This document shows positions 37,357 to 48,074 of a stretch of DNA of 64,000 bases, one piece after another. A program made the position numbers and the translations under genes. The stretch lies in the NCBI GenBank assembly GCA_947561585.1, contig CANNZV010003198.1, positions 19,041-83,040 on the forward strand, given 5' to 3'. The DNA comes from Caprella mutica (taxonomy: Eukaryota; Arthropoda; Malacostraca; Amphipoda; Caprellidae). Every line of letters starts with the position of its first letter. The first letter of the stretch is position 1. The notes beneath the pieces are model-generated. The model made no database searches and was not told the DNA's origin. It saw only the letters and a program-made list of their open reading frames with translations.

Positions 37357-38420
37357 GGTGGCAGTGTTATTTTTTACAAAAATTTAGTCAATTCAAAAAT
37401 TTCAGACATAAGAGAAGCCATTATTGCTTTACACCGTGCCGGGAAGTCAGATTCCGTCATTTCAAAGACTCTCTCAATAGCGAGGTCGACCGTTTGGATG
37501 TATGTGAAGCGTTTTAATGAGAGAGGAGACTTGACTGATCGTCCAAGAAGTGGTAGACCACGCTCACAACGCACCAAACAACTGATAAAATGTGCTCGAG
37601 AGAAGAAAAGGAGGAATTCGAAAAGGTCAATACGATTGTTAGCCAAAACAGCTAATGTGAGTCCCAGAACAATTAGAAGAGTTGTCAAAGAAGACCTATA
37701 GATGTCCTCTTTGACCCTCCAAAAGAGACAGACTCTGTCAGAAGATGTAAAGAAAAAGAGATTGGAGAGAAGCAAAGCACTTCTGAGAGAATTGAAGTCT
37801 GGCACGGCTGGTGAAATTGTTTGGTCTGGCGAAAAAAATTTCACAGTGGAAATGGCTCACAACTGGAGGAATGACAAAATAGTTGGTAAAAGTGCAAAAG
37901 ACATCCCATACAACCAAAAAAAACTGTCCACAGAACCATGAAATCTGCTTCAGTAATGGTCTGGGCCGCCGTTTCAGAAACTTTGAGATCTCCTGTAATT
38001 TTTGTGGAACAAGGCGCCAAAATCAATGCTAAATGTTATATTGAGAATATTTTGACGCCAATGTTGGAGTGAGCTAAGGATCACTTCGGTAATGACACTC
38101 TGTGTACATTTCAGCAAGACTGCGAGACTTCACATACTGCAAATGTCACTCAAAACTGGTGCCATGACCATCTTCCACGGTTTTGGTCCAAAGAAATGTG
38201 GCCTCCCTGCTCCTCAGATGTTAATCCTATGGACTTTTCGGTATGGTCCATTCTTGAATCAAAGGCCTGTGGTAAATTCCATCGCAGTGTGGATGATTTA
38301 AAGCGTTCGCTCCAGAGATCTTGGAAGAAAATTTCACAAGAACAGTTGCGTGCTGCAGTAGGAGGAGTTCGGAGGAGATTTGAGGCTGTTATTAAAAACA
38401 AGGGGGGACATTTTGAATAA
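37357..38420 (+). pseudogene. mariner-type transposase pseudogene
   Basis: Would have cut and pasted the flanking transposon. In order: a helix-turn-helix region (ISDIREAIIALHRAGKSD), a GRPR linker (RPRSGRPRS, about 37541-37567), a second HTH, then the catalytic domain. Breaks: no ATG at the start of homology; in-frame TAG at 37699-37701; frameshift in an A-run at 37916-37923; TGA at 38070-38072 where tryptophan is likely. The first catalytic Asp is Gly (VWSGEKNF, codon 37828-37830). The second (FQQD, 38118-38120) and third (NPMDFSVW, 38232-38234) are present with 37 residues between, hence DD37D. It is inactive. The downstream frame ends at TAA 38418-38420. Confidence 0.9.
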
Positions 38421-38544
38421 ATTTATGATTTTTGAATTCTTAAAACCCTTATGTAATAATACATAACTGTAAATTATTAAATATATTTTTCGTTGGATTA
38501 AAATATGCACTTTCATTTGCTTCCAAACTTACTCCCCACCCTGT

Positions 38545-39490
38545 AATTTCTCATTATTTTGAGAAATTATTGGAACAGGAGTTGATTTCCTTTTCTTTAT
38601 TTGTTCTATTTAGTTATTTACTAGTTTTAAGTCTTATATGTAATTGGCTATGATGAATCGGTTGATAAAGAAAATTTCTCACTAGGCTATAGCTATAGGG
38701 TTTCAAGTTTTAACTGTGATTTGAAGTATAAAGTTAAGTTTCGTATGTTATTTTCAATTTGCTACCAGCTATAATTTATTTAGCTTAAGTCTTATTGTCT
38801 CTTGCTAGTAGTAATGTATTAAAACTACTTCAATTCCCTCCAAGCAATTTTTTATTGCTTTAATTTTATCAATTTGCTTCAAACGGCAAACATCATGACA
38901 TTTGATTAAGTTTATTTAATTTTACATACTTTTTAAAGAATTTTATAATCAGAACTCTACAGTCTACAATAGCTGTTTTACTTCCGGCATGCTAATTTTC
39001 AGTCAGAAGAAATAGAATGTACACCATTTGTTTAGAATATCAGCTTGGTTCATATGAATCTGTTATAAAAAAATATCAGGTTTTTGTGGGAATTTGGTTT
39101 CCTACTATAGAGTCCCTAATAATACTAATTTACTATAATATATTATACTAATAATATACCAACAAAAATTTTACACAAAAAAACTTATAGACTAGTAGTC
39201 ACTTGAAATAAATTCACGAATGTGACGGCTTCCCGCGTATGTCTGATCTATAAATTCTATATTACCACAATTGGACATTTTATTGCTATCAAGCTACCAA
39301 ACACAGATAGGTACAAAAGTATGTTATAACAGAGCTACCAACTTAGCTGTTACAAATAGCTTTTATATAAAGTACTACTATGTAATTAATAAGGTTGTGA
39401 CAATAGGAACTTACAAATGTAATAGACGAAATGAAATGGTATCGAATACTATATACCGCTGGAGTAGAACCATTCAGTACTCTTTATTTC
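38545..39490. other. AT-rich intergenic stretch
   Basis: Follows the transposon. No gene, repeat array or inverted repeat recognised. Confidence 0.5.
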
Positions 39491-40240
39491 GGTTGACAGA
39501 CGTTTCGTCGACAGACATTTCGTCGACAGATATTTCATCGACAGGACTTTTCGTCGACAAGACGTTTCGTCGACAAATTTTCGTAAAATGGATCTTAACA
39601 CACTCTAATGTTACAAAACATGTACTTTGACAGAATAATGTATCACACGATCAAATTGTGAAATAGAATAATGGTAAAGAGGGAAACTATTAAATATATT
39701 TCAATCGTTTGTCTACTTTAATACTAAACCAAAACTTTTCAATAATAACAAATTATTTTAAAGTAATTTGAAAAATTGTATTTGTAAGACAAAACTAAAA
39801 ATATATATATCGCATCAATTAATGAAATCATTGAAATTTAAATGACTGTTTCCACACACAAAGAGCATTCTTGAATTTAATTCTTTGTCTATGAGTAGCC
39901 TCGTGTCACAACTGCCTATTAGTATCTTGCGGAGTTGGTTTTGGTAAATGTGTCGTTTCGAGTACTTAATAATATAAATAATAATTAATTAGTTCTACAA
40001 TATTATGTAATAAGCTCATATTTTTCTTGGAGGATCACTAATTCGAAGATGGGATATCGTTCGATAACTCTGAACTTTTTGTATTTTAAAGCCAACTGGT
40101 TTCAAAGAATCACTTTTTGGTAAAACAATAACTTGAGTATCGATAAACATTCAACGACGAGTTTTTTTTATGTTAAATCTAGACTTTTAATCTAGCATTA
40201 CCACTCAATTACAGAAAACTCTCAGTAGTCGAGTTTTCGA
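39491..40240 (+). mobile_element. one-ended copy of the GTCGAC-iteron element
   Basis: Begins ggttgacagacgtttcgtcg with five 16-bp units, then follows the reverse complement of 31165 down to about 30610 (shared words gtaaaatggat, cacactctaatgtt, atatttcaatcgtttgtcta, gatatcgttcgataactctg). Homology fades at about 40240, and no second inverted end is seen, so this is a truncated or diverged copy. Confidence 0.8.
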
Positions 40241-40494
40241 TTATGGTACCAATATTCTGATTAAACAGAAAAATCTTTAAAAAGCCAAAATATGAATATA
40301 AATTTTTTAAATAATTAGTTTCAATATTATTGTAGTCAGTAGTCATGAAATTGATATTATTATTATGAGAATTAGCTTGAAATTCGTATGTTTTAGAAGT
40401 TTTTGAACTCGAATGACTAGTGTGAATTTTTTTTCTTCTTTCTATACACCACTTTACCCCTAAAGCTTTATAAGTCTATACCATTTACAGTTCT

Positions 40495-40709
40495 GATTGA
40501 TTATGGTGGGCAATGAAAGATTATAGTGGGCAATGAAAGATTATGGTAGGCAATGAAGGATTATGGTAGGCAATGAAGGATCATGGTGGGCAATGAAGGA
40601 CTATGGTGGATAATGAAAGATTATGGTGGGCAATGAAAGATTATGGTGGGCAATGAAAGATTTAGGTGGGCAATGAAGGATTATGGTCACCAATAAAGGA
40701 TTATGGTTG
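40495..40709. repeat. 20-bp satellite, left part
   Basis: Unit gattatggtgggcaatgaaa (20 bp), about 11 copies. The array resumes at 42467 after the hAT-like insertion. Variant units (ggtggataatgaa, ggtcaccaataaagg) match those of the right part. Confidence 0.95.
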
Positions 40710-42474
40710 GCAATGAACAGAGATGGGCGGGATTGTACTTCCATAGTACCAAGTTGAAGTACTAAGTAACAAGTAAGTACTTCAAGTACTACTTGAAATA
40801 CTTTTTGAAAAGTACTTTGAATAATTACTTAGAAGTACTTTTTATAAGTACTTGTTACTTCCCAAGTAAAAAGTACATTGCAAAGTACATTTTTTCCTTT
40901 CAGTAAGATATTTTGAAAGATTAGTTCTAAAATCTCTACAAAATTGAATCTTTTTCTCATCCAAAAATGTATTTACAACCCCGTACACAGTAGTAAACTG
41001 GATAAAATCTAGAGTTTGAAGAGATCCAACATATTGGAAAATTGTTTGTCAAAACCAAAATATTGTATAATTTTATGTGAAGGTGATTATTTATATATTC
41101 TGACAAACAATCATGTACATATATGAGACTATGAGTTATATTTACCAATTTAAGTACATTGCATTTAATTATTTTGTGATACCTATATATCACAACCAAT
41201 ATTTGCCAAACTCATTGACGAATTATAAGCGTGTGAACTTGATGTACAGTGAGTCACTGTAATGATGTACTATCAGTGAAAAGAGTCACTGTGATGATGT
41301 ACTATCAGAGAAAAGAGTCACTGTGATGATGTACTATCAGAGAAAAGAATCAAAGTGATGATGTACTATCAGTGAAAAGAGTCTCTATTATGATGTACTA
41401 TCAGAGAAAAGAGTCACTGTGATGATGTACTATCAGAGAAAAGAGTCACTGTAATGATGTACTATCAGAGAAAAGAGTCAATGTGATGATGTACTGTCAG
41501 AGAAAAGAGTCACTGTGGTGATGAACTATCAAAGAAAAGAGTCACTGTGATGATGTACTATCAGAGAAAAGAGTCATTTTAATGATGTACTATCAGAGAA
41601 AAGAGTCACTTTGATGATGTACTATCAGAGAAAAGAGTCATTTTAATGATGTACTGTCAGAGAAAAGAGTCACTGTGGTGATGTACTATCAGAGAAAAGA
41701 GTCACTGTGGTGATGTACTATCAGAGAAAAGAGTCACTGTGATGTTGTACTATCAGAGAAAAGAGTCACTGTGATGATGTACTATCAGAGAAAAGAGTCA
41801 CTGAGATGATATACTATCAGAGAAAAGTCACTGAGATGATTTACTATCAGAGAAAAGTCACTGTGATGATGTGCTATTAGAGAAAAGAGTCACTGTGATG
41901 ATCAACTATCAGAGAAAAGAGTCACTGTGATGATGTACTATCAGAGAAAAGAGTCACTGTGATGATGTACTATCAGTGAAAAGAGTAACTGAGTTGATGT
42001 ACTATCAGAGAAAAGAGTCACTGTAATGATGTACTATCAGAGAAAAGAGTCACTGTGGTGATGTACTATCAGAGAAAAGAGTCAATGTGATGATGTACTA
42101 TCAGAGAAAAGAGTAACTGAGATGATGTACTATCAGAGAAAAGAGTCACTGTGGTGATGTACTATCAGAGAAGAGTCACTGATGGTGTAACTAATCAAAA
42201 TAAAGTCACTGTGATGATCAGAGAAATGCTATAATCTGATTCAATTAAACATTTGTCTAATGTACATGAAAAACGGAGACTATATGAATTATTAGTATTT
42301 AAAATATATAGTAAATGTGCTTGGTACTTAAAAGTACTTTAAAAATTACTTGGTACTTGTACTTTGAAAGAACTTTCTTATTTGAGTACTTGGGCAAGTA
42401 CTTTGATTTACGGTTACTTGTACTTAGTACTTAACGTACTTTCGATGTACTTTTCGCCCATCTCTGGCAATGAA
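40710..42474. mobile_element. hAT-like non-autonomous element carrying a satellite array
   Basis: The element proper is 40718-42466 (1749 bp). Ends are cagagatgggcg and cgcccatctctg, the CAGAGATGGGC type typical of hAT elements, and the flanking 8-bp duplication is gcaatgaa (40710-40717 and 42467-42474), the hAT target size. Subterminal regions are packed with agtactt/aagtact words (40735-40890 and 42315-42455), plausible transposase binding sites. There is no transposase; the middle is a 32-bp satellite (41247-42222). It interrupts a 20-bp satellite in register, so it is younger than that array. Confidence 0.9.
41247..42222 (-). repeat. 32-bp satellite, block 2, inside the hAT-like element
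   Basis: About 30 copies of agagtcactgtgatgatgta followed by ctatcagagaaa, the reverse complement of the unit at 36131-36645 and 48075-53386. Copies are more diverged than block 1 (several lose a few bases or read ttttaatg or gagatgat), pointing to an older or less homogenised array. Confidence 0.96.
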
Positions 42475-44036
42475 GGATTATGGTGGGCAATGAAGGATTA
42501 TGGTCACCAATAAAGGATTATGGTAGGCAATGAAGGATTATGGTAGGCAATGAAGGATCATGGTGGGCAATGAAGGACTATGGTGGATAATGAAAGATTA
42601 TGGTGGGCAATGAAAGATTATGGTGGGCAATGAAAGATTATTGTGGGCAATGAAAGATTATGGTAGGTAATGAAGGATTATGGTGGGCAATGAAAGATCA
42701 TGGTGGGCAATGAAAGATTATGGTGGGCAATGAAAGATTATGGTAGGCAATGAAGGAATATGGTGGATAATGAAAGATTATGGTGGGCAATGAAAGATTA
42801 TGGTGAGCAATGAAAGATTATGGTGGGCAATGAAAGATTATGGTAGGCAATGAAGGATTATGGTGGGCAATGAAGGATCATGGTGGGCAATGAAGGACTA
42901 TGGTGGATAATGAAGGATTGTGGTGGGCAATGAAAGATTATGGTGGGCAATGAAAGATTATGGTGGGCAATGAAAGATTATGGTGGGCAATGAAAGATTA
43001 TGGTAGGCAATGAAGGATTACGGTGGGCAATGAAGGATCATGGTGGGCAATGAAAGATTATGGTGGGCAATGAAAGATTATGGTAGGCAATGAAGGACTA
43101 TGGTGGATAATGAAAGATTATGGTGGACAATGAAAGATTATGGTGGGCAATGAAAGATTAAGGTGGGCAATGAAGGACTATGGTGGATAATGAAAGATTA
43201 TGGTGGGTAATGAAAGATTATGGTGGGTAATGAAATATTATGGTGGGCAATGAAAGGTTATGGTAGGCAATGAAGGATTACTGTGGGCAATGAAGGATCA
43301 TGGTGGGCATGATAGATTATGGTGGGCAATGAAAGATTATGGTAGGCAATGAAGGACTGTGGTGGATAATGAAAGATTATGGTGGGCAATGAAAGATTAT
43401 GGTGGGCAATGAAAGATTATGGTGGGCAATGAAGGATTATGGTGGACAATGAAAGCCCATGGTGGGCAATGAAGGACTATGGTGGATAATGAAAGATTAT
43501 GGTGGGCAATGAAAGATTATGGTGGGCAATGAAAGATTATGATGGGCAATGAAAGATTATGGTGGGCAATAAAGGATTATGGTCACCAATAAAGGATTGT
43601 GGTTGCCAATGAAGGATTATGATTGGCAATAAAGGATTTTGGTTGGCAATGAAAGATTATGGTGGGCAATGAAAGATTATGGTGGGCAATGAAGGATTAT
43701 GGTCACCAATAAAGGATTATGGTTGGCAATGAAGGATCATGGTGGGCAATGAAGGACTATGGTGGATAATGAAAGATTATGGTGGGCAATGAAAGATTAT
43801 TGTGGGCAATGAAAGATTATGGTGGGCAATAAAGGATTATGGTCACCAATAAAGGATTATGGTCACCAATAAAGGATTATGGTCACCAATAAAGGATTAT
43901 GGTCACCAATAAAGGATTGTTGTTGGCAATCAAGGATTATGGTCACCAATAAAGGATTATGGTTGGCATTGAAGGATTATGGTCACCAATGAAGGATTAT
44001 GGTTGGCAATGAAAGATTATGGTTGGCAATAAAGGA
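42475..44036. repeat. 20-bp satellite, right part, about 78 copies
   Basis: Continuation of the array interrupted at 40710. Multi-unit patterns recur (an atggtggataatgaaag unit after a gaaggacta unit), showing block duplication. Towards the right, copies of ggtcaccaataaaggatt and ggttggcaat increase and the array decays at about 44036. The unit resembles the core of the 34-bp satellite at 24956-25327 (ttatggtggggg, catagaaga). Confidence 0.95.
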
Positions 44037-44218
44037 TATTGTTCGATAATTCAGAATGATATTTCGAACAGGCCTTCGAACACATGATTGATTGAAACGC
44101 CATTGGTTCGACCATGTTTTCGCCATTTTTCTTAAAGCTTGAAAAAGTCGTACATTACACCACAGTACAGAGAATATATAGTATCCCAGAGCTATAGGGG
44201 GAATATTACGCGTGTCCC

Positions 44219-44618
44219 GGTAGGCTGTGACGTCACATGTCAACAATTAATGGTGCGTACGTTTGTACGTACAGTACAAACACAAAAGATGGCTGCAACA
44301 CACCCAACTTTTGTTAAATAACGTTTTCGGTGATATTTTTTTTAATTCCACATTACCGTATGCTATTATCCAATCTCTATAGTCATACGGACGAAAATTG
44401 AAAAATGACTGTTGATGAAATTGCTACTGGTCTTTTTACACCCAAATTAGTAACAAATTTTTAGTCTTGAAGAAGACGATTTATTGAAGATATAATTAGA
44501 TCATTAGTCAGATCGGTCGCGTTGGCCGCCATCTTAATTCTCTTTTCCACGTGACCCACAGCAATTCTGTTTACTATGACGTGACCTATTGTTTACATAC
44601 ATGACGTCACAGCCTACC
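44219..44618. mobile_element. 400-bp MITE with TGACGTCA in both ends
   Basis: Inverted ends ggtaggctgtgacgtcacat and, on the right, atgacgtcacagcctacc. Each contains the perfect palindrome tgacgtca (44228-44235 and 44602-44609), the consensus CRE/ATF site. Further in, agatggctgc on the left and its imperfect complement ggccgccatctt on the right continue the symmetry. Non-coding. Target duplication not identified. Confidence 0.7.
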
Positions 44619-45969
44619 CAGAATAAATTTGAATAATACATGTAACTGGGGTACTATACTATTCTGTTTACTATGATTACACCAATATTTCAAACTAGTT
44701 TTTGAACCACTTCTAGTTGGATTTCGACCATTTTGAAAAAAGTTTAATGATCAGCGTTCGAAGACAAATCGGATGAGTGCCCTAACTAGCCACTCTCTCT
44801 TCCTTCTTTTTCTAAGTTACGCCACAAAATGAGGTTGACATCTACTGAGCTAACTAGATTAGCATGACTGGTTTGTGCATGATCTGCCTAAAGGTTTTTC
44901 TTAAATAAGTTTCTGGTTTATATCCAAATTAATTTTTTTTTAACCATTTATAAGAACTCTTCAATCCGCATCTTTTGGTATAACTATTTTTCGAATTCCT
45001 TGATTGGCTTTCGGACACGAAGTCGATGCGCGTTCGACCTCGTAAATCTTTTATTTAATTTTTTTTTTAGAAATCTGATTGCAGAAAAATGTTAACAAAC
45101 CTCATCAAAATTTATTTTATTCACGACATTTTTTCGAAATTTCGCCTGTTTCGAAAGATAAGAGATATTAAATTATTCGAACGTCTATAAATTTCGAATG
45201 TATGGTGATTTTCGAACATGATTGAGTGCATTGAATTACTATATTATTATGCTACAATCCCGTAAAAAAAGTTCTAAATTTGAACGAGGGTGTCGAAATC
45301 ACACCTATATTTGTAAACCCTCTTGTATTTCGAAAACCAGAATGAATTTCTACAAATGGACAACATATTCGTAATCTACGTCAAAAATTCTATCCATACA
45401 CTAAGTTTAAAAAAACAATAGCAAGGTTAAATAAAAAATTATGACGAGTTCAATTATCTTCAATTTTAAGCACAAAAATAGAAATTGAATCTCAAATACG
45501 AAAATTACGACCAATTTCGAACAGATATAATTTCAAAAGGTACTATTTCTTACTAAAATTAGCCTTCCGAATCGATCTATGAAGTCAGCTATGCTCTGGA
45601 TGATCGTTTTACAAAAATGAACTTTTTAAAAACGTATATTTTTCATATTTTCAAAATGGAGTGTTTGAGATAATTCAAACATATAAATAGGCTATTTTTA
45701 ACCTTCCGAATCTGATTCTGTACTTTAAATAATCATTTTCTGACTCTTTGAAGGTTTTTATTTTAATTAAATCGTCTTTATATCTGACGCGGAAAAGCCG
45801 AAACTATGAAATTATAAAACTAAAATACCTAATTGTTTCATGTTAAATACAGTTTAAAGTGTAGTTTATGATATTAATGATAGCGTGGTGTTATTTCTTT
45901 CAAAATTAGCCAAATATTGCTTACCTTTTATCTATTTTTCATATTCTATATTAATCTCATTCAGTGTCC
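44619..45969. other. AT-rich intergenic stretch
   Basis: Many ttcgaa and tttcgaaat words but no tandem order. No supported gene. Confidence 0.45.
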
Positions 45970-46149
45970 ACTCACAGAACTTTTCCGCAGTTCAGTAAAC
46001 GTTAACAGTTAGTTTTAAATTTCTCAACGGTTGTGTTGAGCTGTACCTATTTCGTTTCTTAATGTAACTATTTCGTTTCTTAATGAGTCTAATTGCTCAT
46101 AACAGAAGTGTGAAAGTGTCTATTAATTGTTTAAGCCCTGTTAAATAAG
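45970..46149 (+). other. possible 5' untranslated exon
   Basis: Ends with a consensus donor (aataag then gtaagt at 46150). It has no long frame and lies 510 bp upstream of the acceptor at 46656-46659 (tgatttttacag). A start-like cagttcagta is at about 45992. If transcribed it could be the first exon of the gene model at 46698-47263, with the intron holding a MITE and a foldback repeat. The 5' border is a guess. Confidence 0.2.
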
Positions 46150-46209
46150 GTAAGTTATAAGATTATAGACAAGATAGATAGCTTAATCCTTGAATGAAAA
46201 TAATTTAGC

Positions 46210-46378
46210 TAGGTAAGTTCAGAATTATCGGTCAGTTCCACATCTTCGAACATATAAGATAAAACGATATAATTGAGTACCCAACCTATCATACTGAAAT
46301 AGTAATTATTGCTATTTTATCGTTATTTCTTATATATACGAAGATGTGTAACCGACCGATAATTCGGAACTTACCCTA
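46210..46378. mobile_element. TA-flanked MITE (GGTAAGTTC family), copy 1
   Basis: A 169-bp foldback including TA at each end. Left taggtaagttcagaattatc, right gataattcggaacttaccct plus a. About 60-bp arms include ggtcagttccacatcttcg and its near complement. TA duplication and short non-coding body suggest mobilisation by a Tc1/mariner-group transposase. Related copies at 59406-59541 and (one end) 58322-58363. Confidence 0.8.
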
Positions 46379-46480
46379 CGGCCTAGTTAGGTACCCGAAA
46401 TTTCATGGTTGAAATAAAATATTGTTACTGTAGGGTCATTACAGTAGGTATGCCACACGAGATAGAATGACTGTACCCAG

Positions 46481-46597
46481 GGAGAAAGTTATGGTGGGGC
46501 AATAGAAGATAAAGTGACTGTACCTATAAGTATAACCAAGGGCATTTAATACAAATTAAAATAATTATGGTACGGCCATAGAAGTTATGGTGGGGCC
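46481..46597. repeat. copies of the GTTATGGTGGGG dispersed repeat
   Basis: Contains agttatggtggggcaatag at about 46487 and gaagttatggtggggcc at about 46580, the core of the 34-bp satellite and foldback near 25 kb. Two nearby gactgtacc words (46469 and 46519) may be duplicated flanks. Confidence 0.6.
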
Positions 46598-46697
46598 TCA
46601 GTCTCTCAGTCTCAGAGATCTCAATATTTCAAACATATTAAAATAACTGATTTTTACAGGTCAGATGACTGATGACTCAAATACACTGATTCGGCAG

Positions 46698-47263
46698 GCT
46701 TCAAACTTCAGTCTCCTTTGGCTCCAGTCTCCACTTTATCAGCAGTAATGGTGAGTTATTTTAATTTTAAGACTGTAAGTCATAGAGTAGGTAGCTTTAT
46801 TTAATTAATAAGAACAATAATTAATTGAGTATATTTAGTTTTAATTTCATTTTCATATTTCATATCTTTTCCAATTTGTTTATTCATTTTGTTTCATTAT
46901 TCCTATTAAATCAACTAATGTAATTAATATTTACAGAACCAAGCTCAGCAGCTGCTCACCTTTTGTCAGTCCCCTCCTATGTCACCAGATTTAGATGGTG
47001 AGTTATTTTAATTAGAAACCATAAAGTAGATAATTATAAATTATAAAATAGTCGAAATTCCTTAAATTTATTATTTTCTTTATTATAAATCATAAATATT
47101 GTTATAAGGCTCGTTACTGTGCTTTTTCCACGGATACCCACTAGTTATAACCCTCTTGTATTTCCCCTCATACCTAGGCAGTAGGTGTTTGTAAGTTTGC
47201 ATTTCACATTTTTAAAGTTAATTTTTTTTTGCAGATACAGTGGCCGTTGACTCAACGGATTAG
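46698..47263 (+). CDS. candidate 3' end of a spliced gene, three exons
   Basis: Exons 46698(or 46660)-46750, 46937-46997 and 47235-47263 (TAG at 47261). Introns of 186 and 237 bp have consensus donors (gtgagt) and acceptors (atttacag; a ten-base pyrimidine run before gcag). One frame runs through all three exons without a stop: SPLAPVSTLSAVM, then NQAQQLLTFCQSPPMSPDLD, then DTVAVDSTD. Coding must enter at or after 46698, since TGA codons close this frame earlier; the only in-frame ATG before exon 2 ends exon 1, giving at least 30 residues. Proline/serine-rich with SP sites and an acidic tail. I do not recognise the protein. Exon 1 and 2 ends with their intron starts look duplicated. Alternative: chance. 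Confidence 0.35.
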
Positions 47264-47688
47264 ACATCTCTGCCATCCATAGTTTCGACAAGAAATCTGA
47301 GAGGTATGCCACTCTGAAGGATGGATTGAGAAACCCTCACCAGAACAATGGAGTTCCGAAGTTTTAGCTAATATACAAGAAAACTGATCATATATTTTGT
47401 TTACTTGATATCCTTCCCTTTTATTATTTGCTTGAAGCTTTATAAAGTTTAAAAGGTCTGAAATAGATGTGTTAGGTAGGCACAAACCTTCAGTTTTCTC
47501 TTTTGCGACTGAAGTCATCGGTACTTGTGTCTGTTTCAGTCACATTCCTTGGTTCACGGTGTAGCTTTTCTGCATCCATGAGCACTGCCATCGACAGTGT
47601 TAGCTGACATTTTAGCATGAATTTACTAGTCTAACATGAAATGTATTTAAGATTATGTTTAAGTATACATATTATAAATCGTTTAATA
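47264..47688. other. possible 3' UTR, open frame on the opposite strand
   Basis: Follows the stop of the gene model. The minus strand is open for 88 codons (47518-47252) with a plausible internal acceptor (acatctatttcag on that strand), so it could alternatively belong to a minus-strand exon. No recognisable product in either direction and no clear polyadenylation signal nearby. Confidence 0.3.
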
Positions 47689-47956
47689 CAGTGAAACTCC
47701 TCTATAGTGAATTCCTGTATAGCGAACTTACTTCTATAGTGATAAGTGATAAAATGAAACAGGAGTTCTACCAGTGCAACTTCTGTATAATAAGAATTAA
47801 ATTACCCTGTATATTGAATTTATTTCAGAAAGAAAGAATTCTTTCTATGGTCTGCCTCAAAAAAAACACGTTTTCTATTAATCTCTTATATCCTCTATAG
47901 CATAGCAAACTCTCTATAGTGAACTAGTTGAAGTTTACTATAGAGGAGTTCTACTA
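47689..47956. mobile_element. 268-bp pogo-like MITE
   Basis: Left end cagtgaaactcctctatagt after TA (47687-47688); right end the near complement actatagaggagttctacta, followed by ta (47957-47958). Further partial repeats (tatagcgaac, tatagtgaac) occur inside both ends. TA target and CAGT-type ends fit pogo/Tigger relatives. A fragment of the same end lies at 1308-1346. Confidence 0.7.
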
Positions 47957-48074
47957 TATCAGTAAATCTATCTGAACCAAATGAACCAGGTCTTTCCTTT
48001 TGAATATAATCTTATTGGATTATTTTCCAAATTTCTATCAAGAAATTCTATCTCAACTTTTCGATTTATTTTCC

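Larger units (their letters stand above)
37135..38543 (+). mobile_element. defective mariner-type transposon (DD37D)
   Basis: About 1.41 kb with terminal inverted repeats: agggtggggcgtaagtttgg on the left, and on the right the complement ccaaacttactccccaccct. A TA follows the right end (38544-38545); the left flank has diverged. It encloses a broken transposase gene (37357-38420) and has been invaded by a 110-bp foldback at 37206-37315. Family knowledge: elements of the IS630-Tc1-mariner group insert at TA. Confidence 0.9.

Noticed and set aside
37374..37844. 156-codon minus-strand frame
   Set aside because: It is the antisense shadow of the transposase pseudogene.
47252..47518. 88-codon minus-strand frame
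   Set aside because: It has plausible length and an acceptor-like word, but no recognisable domain or partner exon, and it overlaps the end of the better-supported plus-strand model. Not excluded.
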